Assembly: GCA_964521025.1 (NCBI GenBank)
Contig: CAZFPK010000088.1
Span: forward strand, 1 to 8,739
Reading direction: 5' to 3'
From: DRTC01 sp964521025
GTDB taxonomy: Bacteria > Cloacimonadota > Cloacimonadia > Cloacimonadales > TCS61
Length of the DNA: 8,739 nucleotides
A program made the position numbers and the translations under genes. The stretch's first letter is position 1. Each line of letters begins with the position of its first letter. Shown here one piece after another: positions 1-5,948 of this stretch. The notes beneath the pieces were generated by a model. That model searched no databases. It saw only the letters and a list, made by a program, of their open reading frames with translations, and was not told where the DNA came from.

Positions 1-194
1 TATCAACAAATTCGATGAGCAAGTCGTCTTAATTTGAAGTGGGAAATGTTAGATAATAACTTTTTATTGGGGAAATATGGTCAAGAAATTTATTTGCCTG
101 CTCGATCGAAATCCCTAACTATTTATAATTCAATCAATTGAAATAACTTGACATCAAACTTTACTTTTTTTCTTTTGCTTCAAAAAATAGTAAA

Positions 195-199
195 AAGGA
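195..199 (+). promoter_or_regulatory. Ribosome binding site that sets the M23 peptidase start
   Basis: AAGGA lies 5 bases before the ATG at 205. It directly abuts an in-frame ATG at 199, which is too close to serve it. The reading frame is also open back to a TTG at 148, but that TTG has no purine-rich site upstream and would add 19 residues of poor-quality sequence before the usual positively charged N-terminus. The start at 205 is therefore preferred. Confidence 0.6.
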
Positions 200-204
200 T
201 GGAA

Positions 205-1143
205 ATGGCTTTAGCAAAGAGATGGCATTTAACTCTGTCGAAGACAGATTCTCCAAATTCCAAAAATATCAGTATATCTAAAAATACTGTTCTTTTCGCG
301 GGAATACTTTGTCTAGTGTTTATTATGCTGTTTTCCGTTTCCATATTTTATGTTGTTCGGAACCAATATAAAATTTTTGAAGCCCAAAAGATCCTGAAAG
401 AAAACAAGCAGCTGAAAGACAAAATATACAGCCTTTCCATAGAGATAGATTCCATTCTGGTCAAATTGAAATTGATGGAAGAATGGGAAGATAAGATCCG
501 GGCGGACAAGAATTTCAAGGAGATCAATAAAGATATCAGGAATATGGGAATGGGTGGTATTCCGCAGATCGATTCTACTTTTATCAAACTCGGAAATGAT
601 TTCAACACCAGTTATAATCTTACTTTGGATAAACTCAACCGGTTGAAAAGCAAAGTGGATTTCGATTTGAAAACACATAAAGAACTCGATGAGAAAATAG
701 AACTAAAAAAACTTCTCTATGCGAATACTCCCTCGATCTATCCGGCATACGGTCGCATTTCCGATGCTTACGGCTGGAGAAAACACCCGTTCACAGGGGA
801 AAGATCTTTCCATAAAGGAATCGATTTTGGAAATATCAGCGGAACTCCGATCTATGCTACTGCTGATGGTATCATTAAAAAATCCGGTCGCGAAAAATAT
901 TTCGGCAAATATATCGTTATTTCTCATAAATTTGGTTACCAGACCAAATATGCTCACCTTCAAAAATCATTAGTGAAAAGCGGACAGTCCGTTAAAAGAG
1001 GAGAGATCATCGGATCAATGGGAAGTTCCGGTCGCTCGACAGGAGTTCACCTTCACTATGAAGTTATACGATACAACCAGCATCGAAATCCCTATAAATA
1101 TTTGAATAGATCAGAAGACGACATAATTTTATCCAAAAAATAA
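205..1143 (+). CDS. Membrane-anchored coiled-coil M23 (LytM) peptidoglycan endopeptidase
   Basis: Predicted zinc metallopeptidase of family M23 that cuts peptidoglycan cross-bridges from the periplasmic side. The 312-residue product has a basic cytoplasmic N-terminus and one transmembrane helix at about residues 28-51. Two coiled-coil stretches follow (about 56-95 and 140-170), joined by a Gly/Met-rich MGMGGIP linker often seen in this subfamily. The C-terminal LytM domain covers about 180-300. All zinc and catalytic positions are present: H203 and D207 in FHKGIDFG, H251 in KYAHL, and H282 and H284 in GVHLHYEV. It should thus be an active enzyme, not an EnvC/NlpD-type activator. It is the first gene of a run with thiamine pyrophosphokinase, xseB and ispA, with one base between its stop and the next start. 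The family is certain. The exact substrate bond and any FtsEX partnership are inference. Confidence 0.92.
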   Translation: MALAKRWHLTLSKTDSPNSKNISISKNTVLFAGILCLVFIMLFSVSIFYVVRNQYKIFEAQKILKENKQLKDKIYSLSIEIDSILVKLKLMEEWEDKIRADKNFKEINKDIRNMGMGGIPQIDSTFIKLGNDFNTSYNLTLDKLNRLKSKVDFDLKTHKELDEKIELKKLLYANTPSIYPAYGRISDAYGWRKHPFTGERSFHKGIDFGNISGTPIYATADGIIKKSGREKYFGKYIVISHKFGYQTKYAHLQKSLVKSGQSVKRGEIIGSMGSSGRSTGVHLHYEVIRYNQHRNPYKYLNRSEDDIILSKK

Positions 1144-1144
1144 T

Positions 1145-1810
1145 TTGAAAAAAGCATACCTTTTTACTAACGGATCAACTGCGGAATTTACCCAAATCAT
1201 AAACTCGATCCGGAAAGATGATATTATTGTCGGCATCGACGGCGGAGCAAATTTTCTCTATCAAAAAAAAATCCCCGTTGATCTCGTAATCGGAGATATG
1301 GATTCCATCGAACCGGAAATATTATCATTTTTCCGGGAAAATTCAAAAGTAGAAATATATCCATCGGAAAAAGATGAGACCGATTCCGAACTCGCTTTAA
1401 GATGGTGCCGGAATTCCGGGATCAAAAAGATCATTTTCATGAATTCTCTTGACCGGAGATTCGATCATTCTCTGGGACTGCTTTCTAATTTGTTCACAGC
1501 AAAAAAATTCGGACTTTCTGCTTGTATCGAAAATGATCTCCAAAAAGTTTTTTTAGCGGATAAAACAACCTTGATCTCAGCAGGAAAAGGTTCGAAATTG
1601 TCTCTTATTCCTATTTCCAAGAAAGTCGGAGCCATTACAACATCGGGTTTGAAATATCGATTAATAAAGGACGATCTTTATCGAGATTCGACTCGCGGGA
1701 TCAGCAACGAGTGTGTGCAAAATAAAATAACGATATCATTTGAACAAGGTGAATTGTTGATTATCCAAAATAAAAACAGGTGCGATCATGAAAGAAGAAA
1801 TAAAATTTGA
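1145..1810 (+). CDS. thiN: Thiamine pyrophosphokinase
   Basis: Transfers pyrophosphate from ATP to thiamine to give thiamine diphosphate, in the cytoplasm. The 221-residue product carries the family's landmarks in order: DGGAN (32-36), the acidic metal-binding DLVIGDMDS (46-54), KDETD (76-80), the RFDH segment (105-108) and the C-terminal substrate-binding stretch with SLIP (153-156), TTSGLKY and RGISNE (184-189). The TTG start at 1145 gives MKKAYLFTNGS, which matches the usual N-terminus; no ATG lies nearby and no strong ribosome binding site is visible. Translation is probably coupled to the M23 gene, whose stop ends one base upstream. The last residues, after about 210, run past the usual domain end and are encoded in a 23-base overlap with xseB. 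The pathway role suggests salvage of thiamine, since no thiamine biosynthesis gene is nearby. Confidence 0.93.
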   Translation: MKKAYLFTNGSTAEFTQIINSIRKDDIIVGIDGGANFLYQKKIPVDLVIGDMDSIEPEILSFFRENSKVEIYPSEKDETDSELALRWCRNSGIKKIIFMNSLDRRFDHSLGLLSNLFTAKKFGLSACIENDLQKVFLADKTTLISAGKGSKLSLIPISKKVGAITTSGLKYRLIKDDLYRDSTRGISNECVQNKITISFEQGELLIIQNKNRCDHERRNKI

Positions 1811-2018
1811 AGATGCTTTGAAAAGATTGGAACAAATTGTGTCCAACCTGGAAAATGGAATTGACGAACTGGATAAAGTCATTAGTTTATTTGAAGAAGG
1901 TTCGGAACTTGTTCGATATTGCAACCTGAAATTAGAGAAGGTCGAGAACAAGATCGAGGTTCTCTCCCGCAAATTGAATAAACCCAGAATCACGGAAAAG
2001 AGGATTAATGAGCAGTGA
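1788..2018 (+). CDS. xseB: Exodeoxyribonuclease VII small subunit
   Basis: Small helical subunit of exonuclease VII, which degrades single-stranded DNA in both directions as a complex with the large catalytic subunit XseA. The 76-residue protein has the standard family pattern: FEDALKRLEQIV (7-18), the LENG turn (21-24), then LFEEGSELVRYCNLKLEKVENKI (34-56), with regular heptads fitting the known coiled-coil hairpin. Length is typical. The start at 1788 is preceded by AGGTG (1778-1782). It begins 23 bases inside the thiamine pyrophosphokinase gene and ends 11 bases inside ispA, so all three are likely translationally coupled. The xseB-ispA order is common in bacteria. XseA is not in this window. 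Confidence 0.94.
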   Translation: MKEEIKFEDALKRLEQIVSNLENGIDELDKVISLFEEGSELVRYCNLKLEKVENKIEVLSRKLNKPRITEKRINEQ

Positions 2019-2901
2019 TAGACTACTTCTAAAAAAAGATATTAAGGAAAAAAGAGAATTGGTCAATATTGCCATCGACCGATTCCTGCCCCGAAAAGAC
2101 GAATATCCTAAAAAAATCCATAAAGCAATCCGCCATACTTTATTTGCCGGAGGAAAGAGATTGCGTCCCTATTTGATGTTGAATACATACCAGCTTTTTA
2201 AGGATGACATCAAAAGTATTTTACTCGCTGCCGGAGCTCTCGAATTACTCCATTCATATACTTTGATCCATGACGATCTTCCTGAAATCGATAATGACGA
2301 ATACAGGCGCGGGAAAAAAACCTGCCATGTCCTGTTCGGTTCCGATATCGCACTTCTTGCCGGAGATGCTTTGCTGGTCTATGCTTTTGAAGCAATTAAT
2401 TCCTCGGATATCGATGACAAACAGAAACTCATTCTGATCCGGGAATTAGCGATCGAAGCCGGTCATAGCGGTCTGATCGCCGGACAAATGGTCGATATTG
2501 AAAGTGAAGGAAAAAAGGTCTCTGCAAAAACACTCGATTTTATCCATTACAATAAAACTGCTCGTTTGATCAAGCTCTCCATTCGTTTCGGTTGTTTACT
2601 AGCAGACGCATCTGTAGAAGACTTCAAAAGAATGGAAAAAATCGGGGATAAACTCGGTTTGGCTTTCCAGGTTACGGACGATATTCTTGATATCGAGGGT
2701 TCTCAAGTTACTTTAGGAAAAACGATCGGTAAAGACGCAAAATTAAAAAAGGCAACTTACCCGGCAATTCATGGCCTGGAAAAGTCAAAGGAGATAGCAG
2801 AAAAATTGATCGAAGAAGTAAAAACTTTGCTCGATCATTACCAGGAAAAAGCGGAATTACTGAAGCTGCTCGCTAATTTTATTTTGACCAGGAAATTTTA
2901 A
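2008..2901 (+). CDS. ispA: Short-chain polyprenyl (farnesyl) diphosphate synthase
   Basis: Condenses isopentenyl diphosphate with allylic diphosphates, most likely to C15 farnesyl diphosphate, the precursor of undecaprenyl carriers and quinones. The 297-residue protein has all polyprenyl synthetase landmarks: GGKRLRP (48-54), the first Asp-rich motif DDLPEID (89-95) followed by RRGKKTCH, GQMVDIE (159-165), and the second motif DDILD (224-228) followed by GKTIGKD. The two-residue insertion in the first motif and the aromatic Y84 five positions before it are the known signature of bacterial farnesyl synthases, arguing against a long-chain product. The ATG at 2008 overlaps the end of xseB by 11 bases and has AGAGGA (1999-2004) close upstream. 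It is the last gene of the first operon; no dxs follows. Chain length cannot be fixed from sequence alone (a C20 product is possible). Confidence 0.95.
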   Translation: MSSDRLLLKKDIKEKRELVNIAIDRFLPRKDEYPKKIHKAIRHTLFAGGKRLRPYLMLNTYQLFKDDIKSILLAAGALELLHSYTLIHDDLPEIDNDEYRRGKKTCHVLFGSDIALLAGDALLVYAFEAINSSDIDDKQKLILIRELAIEAGHSGLIAGQMVDIESEGKKVSAKTLDFIHYNKTARLIKLSIRFGCLLADASVEDFKRMEKIGDKLGLAFQVTDDILDIEGSQVTLGKTIGKDAKLKKATYPAIHGLEKSKEIAEKLIEEVKTLLDHYQEKAELLKLLANFILTRKF

Positions 2902-2973
2902 AATAACTTTTTTAAGTTCACTATAAAAAGGTGTAAAAGGTGAAATGTCTTTAAATTTCTTTTAAATTAGATA

Positions 2974-3072
2974 AACTGTTAAAACAGTTGTAGCTTTCTA
3001 ACTTACTAGCAATCCACAACTTAAGTTGTGGGTTAAAATAAATCCAACTTAATAATAACCGTTTTAACGGTT
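2974..3072. repeat. Evenly spaced array of three palindromes between ispA and dut
   Basis: Three palindromes lie in the 222-bp spacer. The left one (2974-2989) is AACTGTT-aa-AACAGTT. The central one (3014-3031) is the perfect 18-mer CCACAACTTAAGTTGTGG, and three more outer pairs (one G-T) extend it to 3011-3034. The right one (3057-3072) is AACCGTT-tt-AACGGTT. The outer two are diverged versions of the same unit, AAC(T/C)GTT-NN-AAC(A/G)GTT. The gaps on each side of the central palindrome are nearly equal (21 and 22 bases), so the unit looks like a composed element and not chance hairpins. None has a T-run, so these are not standard terminators. A REP-like or small non-autonomous (MITE-like) element is a reasonable guess. 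The rest of the spacer holds only a direct pair of AAAAGGTG (2926-2933 and 2935-2942) and a possible promoter before dut. Confidence 0.75.
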
Positions 3073-3102
3073 TACTCTTTGATTTTGAAACTCGAGTAGT
3101 CT

Positions 3103-3110
3103 TATAAAAT
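3103..3110 (+). promoter_or_regulatory. Possible -10 element upstream of dut
   Basis: TATAAAAT lies 13 bases before the dut ATG, and TTTGAT (3078-3083) lies 19 bases upstream of it as a poor -35 candidate. The position, in the only sizeable spacer before the dut-nadA-methyltransferase run, is right for a promoter. In an AT-rich spacer such matches are common, and it would leave almost no leader, so support is weak. Confidence 0.25.
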
Positions 3111-3123
3111 TTTACATTTGAAA

Positions 3124-3561
3124 ATGAAAAAAATAAAAATTAAAAAACTCCATTCTCAAGCAAGAATCCCGGAAAAAATGACAGAACACGCAGCCGGATA
3201 CGATCTTTATTCTTCCAACAAAAGTAATATGATCTTGAAACCCGGGAAAGTAGAATTGATCCCAACAGGAATTGCAGTCAGCATACCGGAAGGTTATGAA
3301 GCACAAATCCGTCCCAGAAGCGGTTTGGCGATCAATCACCGGCTCGGGATATTGAATTCTCCCGGTACGGTCGATGCGGATTTTCGCGGTGAAATAAAAG
3401 TTATCTTATTTAATTTCGGAGATCAGGATTTTCTGATCAAACCGCAAACCAGGATCGCCCAGATGGTTATTTCAAAATACGAAAATGTTGATTTTTTGGA
3501 AACAGAAATACTCGATGAAACCGGGCGCGGCAAGGGCGGGTTCGGTCATACGGAGTATTGA
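3124..3561 (+). CDS. dut: Deoxyuridine 5'-triphosphate nucleotidohydrolase (dUTPase)
   Basis: Hydrolyses dUTP to dUMP and pyrophosphate, keeping uracil out of DNA and supplying dUMP for thymidylate synthesis. The 145-residue protein is a standard homotrimeric dUTPase with all five motifs in order: AGYDLY (about 24-29), RPRSGLA (about 65-71), the GTVDADFRGEIKV segment with its substrate-binding Asp (about 82-94), RIAQMVI (about 110-116) and the P-loop-like GRGKGGFGHTEY at the C-terminus. Motif V has FGHT where many members have FGST. The ATG at 3124 is chosen; an in-frame TTG two codons upstream (3118) is the alternative. Neither has a clear Shine-Dalgarno site. It is the first gene of a run with nadA, whose preferred ATG begins 5 bases after the dut stop. 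Confidence 0.97.
   Translation: MKKIKIKKLHSQARIPEKMTEHAAGYDLYSSNKSNMILKPGKVELIPTGIAVSIPEGYEAQIRPRSGLAINHRLGILNSPGTVDADFRGEIKVILFNFGDQDFLIKPQTRIAQMVISKYENVDFLETEILDETGRGKGGFGHTEY
3552..3555 (+). promoter_or_regulatory. Ribosome binding site that sets the nadA start
   Basis: GGAG inside the last codons of dut lies 11 bases before the ATG at 3567 but only 2 bases before the in-frame TTG at 3558. Spacing therefore favours the ATG. The choice changes the protein by only three residues. Confidence 0.5.
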
Positions 3562-3566
3562 TTATC

Positions 3567-4469
3567 ATGAATACTTTAAGTAAGAAAATCATAAATCTAA
3601 AAAAACAAAAAAACGCCATTATCCTCGCTCATAATTATCAAATTCTGGAAGTTCAGGAAGTAGCAGATTTTATTGGAGATTCGCTGCAGCTTGCCCAGGA
3701 AGCGGCAAAAGTCGAAGCAGAGATTATTGTTTTTTGCGGAGTAAAATTCATGGCGGAAACTGCGAAACTCCTGAAACCGGAAGCAAAAGTTCTGCTTTCG
3801 GTCGAGGATGCCGGCTGTCCCATGGCTGATATGATAACCAGTGAACAATTGCGGAACTTCAAGTCACAATATCAAAACCCGGTCGTTGTCTGCTATGTGA
3901 ATTCCTCGGTGGAAGTGAAAGCAGAAAGCGATATCTGCTGCACTTCGAGTAATGCTGTTAAAATAGTTAATTCGGTCCCGAAAGAGCAGACAATTTTATT
4001 CGTTCCGGATCAGAATTTAGGCACTTTTGCCTTTCAGAAAACCGGAAGGAAGATCATCGTCTGGAAAGGATTCTGCAATGTTCATCATATTCACATCAAA
4101 GTAGAAGATATCGAAGAAGTTCGCAAAAAATATCCCGATCATACTTTGATCGTGCATCCGGAATGCATCCCGGAAGTTTTCAATCGTGCGGATGTCGTTA
4201 CCTCGACCAAAGGGATGGCAGATTATACCGGAGAAAATGACAATATTATCATCGGCACCGAGATCGGTCTTTATGAGCAGTTGAAAGCAAAATATCCCGA
4301 AAAAAATATCGTTCCTCTTTCGGAAAGAGCAATCTGCAGAAATATGAAAAAAACCACTTTGAAAGATGTGTTAACAACTCTTGAAACTGAACGAAATGAA
4401 ATTGTTATCGAGAAAGAAATTGCAGTAAAAGCTGTGAACTCTATCGACCGGATGCTGGAACTATCTTGA
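3567..4469 (+). CDS. nadA: Quinolinate synthase A ([4Fe-4S] enzyme of NAD synthesis)
   Basis: Condenses iminoaspartate with dihydroxyacetone phosphate to quinolinate, the second step of de novo NAD synthesis, using a [4Fe-4S] cluster. The 300-residue protein has the family's threefold layout. The three cluster cysteines are C84 (DAGCPMAD), C170 (WKGFCNVHH) and C257 (AICRNMKKTTL), with spacing like that of the short, Thermotoga-type enzymes. Other hallmarks are AHNYQ (21-25), GDSLQLA (37-43), FCGVKFMAETAK (56-67), CTSSNA (125-130), HPEC (197-200), STKGM and GTEIGL (230-235). It follows dut by 5 bases and precedes the methyltransferase by 7, so the three are probably co-transcribed. NadB (or aspartate dehydrogenase) and NadC are not in the window. 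The cluster implies an oxygen-sensitive step, which fits but does not prove an anaerobic host. Confidence 0.97.
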   Translation: MNTLSKKIINLKKQKNAIILAHNYQILEVQEVADFIGDSLQLAQEAAKVEAEIIVFCGVKFMAETAKLLKPEAKVLLSVEDAGCPMADMITSEQLRNFKSQYQNPVVVCYVNSSVEVKAESDICCTSSNAVKIVNSVPKEQTILFVPDQNLGTFAFQKTGRKIIVWKGFCNVHHIHIKVEDIEEVRKKYPDHTLIVHPECIPEVFNRADVVTSTKGMADYTGENDNIIIGTEIGLYEQLKAKYPEKNIVPLSERAICRNMKKTTLKDVLTTLETERNEIVIEKEIAVKAVNSIDRMLELS

Positions 4470-4476
4470 ACATTTT

Positions 4477-5172
4477 ATGAATAGAAAATTAAAAACTTGC
4501 CATCCGGCAACAGACGGATGGCAAGTTTCTTATAATGACAAAATTCCTGTTCTTCTACCTTTTGGAAAAACTATTTTCCAATTTAAAAAAAATCAATCCG
4601 TAACTTCTGATACGGAATTTTTAGTAGGAAAAATCCTGGAAAAGAATAGCAGGAAAAATTTGAAAGTTCTCGAATTGGGTAGCGGAAATGGAATTATTTC
4701 CATCATGCTCGCTCATGATCGTCCCGGTTGGAAAATTAGCGGCATCGAGCTCCAGGAGAAGTTAGTTCATCAGGCTCGGGAAAATGCGCAATTAGCCGGG
4801 GTGCAAATAAAGTTTTTAAATGAAGATCTGAAAAACGAAATATTTCCTCCACAATCTTTTGATCTGCTCATTTCCAATCCGCCCTATTTTCCGAAGAATG
4901 AAGGCAAGATAAGTCCGTATAACGAGAAAGCGATTTCCACTCACGAAATCCTCTGCTCGATGGAAGATGTCTTCCGGTCGATAAAATACAATTTAAAAAA
5001 AGAAGGAAAAGCATATCTTATTTATCCTCTTTCACGAATGAAAAATATCGAAAAAAATATAAAAAAGGTTGACCTGAAAGTCGGGCAAAAATTTATTTTG
5101 AACACTTTACGGAATAAGGAAAAAATAGTGGTGGAAGTAACTTTAACAACTCACCCTCGGTCCCTTTCTTGA
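4477..5172 (+). CDS. TrmN6-like N6-adenine methyltransferase (tRNA1Val family)
   Basis: S-adenosylmethionine-dependent methyltransferase of the group that includes TrmN6, which methylates A37 of tRNA1(Val). The 231-residue protein has the SAM-binding motif VLELGSGNG (64-72), the acidic E91 of motif II (GIELQ) and the amino-methylase signature NPPYF (134-138). It is followed by AISTHEI, which corresponds to the family's A-x-HE segment, and a C-terminal region with YPLSR. The conserved region begins near residue 33. The first 30 residues are unusual: codons 6-18 are built from a perfect inverted repeat (4493-4528), and no ATG, GTG or TTG lies downstream until residue 62. The last seven or so residues are encoded by another palindromic element (5147-5208). 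The gene is thus bordered by repeats at both coding ends. The real target, tRNA or other, cannot be told from sequence. Confidence 0.85.
   Translation: MNRKLKTCHPATDGWQVSYNDKIPVLLPFGKTIFQFKKNQSVTSDTEFLVGKILEKNSRKNLKVLELGSGNGIISIMLAHDRPGWKISGIELQEKLVHQARENAQLAGVQIKFLNEDLKNEIFPPQSFDLLISNPPYFPKNEGKISPYNEKAISTHEILCSMEDVFRSIKYNLKKEGKAYLIYPLSRMKNIEKNIKKVDLKVGQKFILNTLRNKEKIVVEVTLTTHPRSLS
4493..4528. repeat. Perfect 14-bp inverted repeat inside the methyltransferase 5' coding region
   Basis: AAACTTGCCATCCG (4493-4506) and its exact reverse complement (4515-4528) flank an 8-base loop, gcaacaga. The repeat begins 16 bases after the first base of the start codon and ends in TTTCTTAT, with A-rich sequence before it. 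In RNA it would form a strong 14-bp hairpin at the edge of the initiating ribosome. It could be a weak terminator or attenuator between nadA and the methyltransferase gene, or an inserted REP-like palindrome kept in frame. The repeat itself is directly visible; the role is inference. Confidence 0.85.
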
Positions 5173-5208
5173 AAAGAGAGGGATAACATCGATTCCCGGG
5201 ATGAGTTG
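5147..5208. repeat. Nested palindromic element across the methyltransferase stop codon
   Basis: Outer arms CAACTCA (5147-5153) and TGAGTTG (5202-5208) are exact inverted repeats, with further partial pairing inward (CCCTCGG against CCCGGG). They enclose an inner hairpin, TCCCTTTCTT (5161-5170) with AAGAGAGGGA (5174-5183): ten pairs including one G-T and a 3-base loop. The stop codon TGA (5170-5172) lies in the inner hairpin. There is no T-run after it, so it is not a standard intrinsic terminator, though it could still weaken read-through or protect the mRNA 3' end. It resembles dispersed palindromic repeats more than a gene-specific signal. Confidence 0.7.
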
Positions 5209-5260
5209 AAGAAATTCTCAAATATAAGATGCTGAAAATTGATGGTTGAATTGGTAATTG

Positions 5261-5299
5261 GACTCGACCTCACAGGAGCTTGCGACGGTGGAGTTGAGT
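5261..5299. repeat. Imperfect hairpin repeat upstream of ftsE
   Basis: ACTCGACCTCAC (5262-5273) can pair with GTGGAGTTGAGT (5288-5299): 11 of 12 positions pair, two of them G-T, around the GC-rich loop AGGAGCTTGCGACG. The outer sequence GGACTCGACC resembles the left arm GGATTCGACT of the repeat at 7282, and the right arm shares the GAGTTGA core. The two are probably members of one repeat family. The right arm runs into a TATAAT at 5299-5304. Confidence 0.55.
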
Positions 5300-5304
5300 A
5301 TAAT
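5299..5304 (+). promoter_or_regulatory. Possible -10 element upstream of ftsE
   Basis: A perfect TATAAT lies 26 bases before the ftsE ATG, at the only sizeable gap before the ftsE-ftsX-pgsA run. An AAGGA ribosome binding site (5317-5321) lies 9 bases before the ATG, so a transcript starting near 5311 would have a short normal leader. No good -35 hexamer is found at 16-18 bases; that position falls in the loop of the hairpin repeat. Confidence 0.4.
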
Positions 5305-5330
5305 TTTCATGTTTTCAAGGATTTCTAATA

Positions 5331-5948
5331 ATGCTGAAGATCGAAAATCTGGCTTTATTGATCGAATATAAAAAACTATTCACCGTGGATAGTTTCATGC
5401 TTGCCGATAAGCAGAAAGCACTTATCCTCGGCAACAATGATTCCGGTAAAAGTCTTTTCCTGAAAGCGATCCACGGCGAACACACGGAATTCGAGGGAAA
5501 TATTTTCATCAAAGAAAAACCGGCAATTTTCTATAAAAAAAGGAAGAAGACTATTCTCATTGAAAATTCCGTAAAATTTTTGCCCAAAGAATCGATCTGG
5601 AAAAATATCGTACTTCCGCTGCCTAAGGAAAAATCCAGAAAAAAAGAAAAAATCATCGAACTCTGTAATATTGCCGGATTAGGAGAAATTTATAATTCCA
5701 ATGCCGAAAATTTATCCTATTCCTCGCAGAAATCAGTCGAACTGATCCGGGCAGCTATCCAGCAGCCGTATCTCATTCTCATCGATGATCTGGATAATTA
5801 TTTTGATGACCTGAAAATGGCGAAAGTTAATGAAATCATGAAATATGCGCTCGATAACGGAACATCGATCATTTGTACATCCAAAAAGAAATTGGAAGAT
5901 TTTGATATTTCCTGCCGTATTCAGAATGGAAAAATGGTTCAGTTGTGA
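5331..5948 (+). CDS. ftsE: Divergent FtsE-like ABC ATPase with degenerate catalytic motifs
   Basis: Cytoplasmic ATP-binding partner of the FtsX-like protein encoded directly downstream. The 205-residue protein aligns along the length of FtsE, but only the Walker A motif GNNDSGKS (34-41) is intact. The Q-loop position, in ENSVKFLP, appears to be Asn79 instead of Gln. The signature LSGGQ is LSYSSQ (128-133), losing both glycines. Walker B is LILIDD (148-153) with Asp153 in place of the catalytic Glu. The switch His of ATHD is Ser184 in CTSK. The frame is open with a good AAGGA site, so it is not an obvious pseudogene. It may bind ATP but hydrolyse it slowly or not at all. FtsE identity rests mainly on position, length and the FtsX neighbour; another small ABC ATPase is possible. 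Its stop overlaps the ftsX GTG by 4 bases. Confidence 0.72.
   Translation: MLKIENLALLIEYKKLFTVDSFMLADKQKALILGNNDSGKSLFLKAIHGEHTEFEGNIFIKEKPAIFYKKRKKTILIENSVKFLPKESIWKNIVLPLPKEKSRKKEKIIELCNIAGLGEIYNSNAENLSYSSQKSVELIRAAIQQPYLILIDDLDNYFDDLKMAKVNEIMKYALDNGTSIICTSKKKLEDFDISCRIQNGKMVQL

Noticed and set aside
46..141. Small 31-codon frame at the left end and a possible 11-residue tail of an upstream gene (2-37)
   Set aside because: No good ribosome binding site, no recognisable motif and too short to judge. The tail could be real but cannot be supported from 36 bases.
148..153. TTGACA as a -35 box for the M23 operon
   Set aside because: At 16-18 bases downstream there is only pyrimidine-rich sequence (TCTTTT), with no acceptable -10. 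A TTGACA at 7399-7404 was set aside too, because its -10 would overlap the lipoprotein start codon.
148..204. Upstream extension of the M23 gene to the TTG at 148
   Set aside because: That TTG has no ribosome binding site and forms part of TTGACA (148-153). The ATG at 205 with AAGGA gives the normal N-terminus.
3113..3120. TACATTTG as a Bacteroidota-type -7 element (TAnnTTTG) for dut
   Set aside because: No TTTG lies at the expected -33 spacing, and transcription would start within the coding region.
4531..4536. TATAAT inside the methyltransferase gene as a promoter
   Set aside because: There is no -35 match at the right distance, and it lies within the coding sequence after the hairpin.
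5229..5249. Second start-like sequence (ATGCTGAAAATTGA) resembling the ftsE start at 5331
   Set aside because: The frame stops after six codons. The likeness to the ftsE start is short and could be chance, so a decayed duplicate is not supported.
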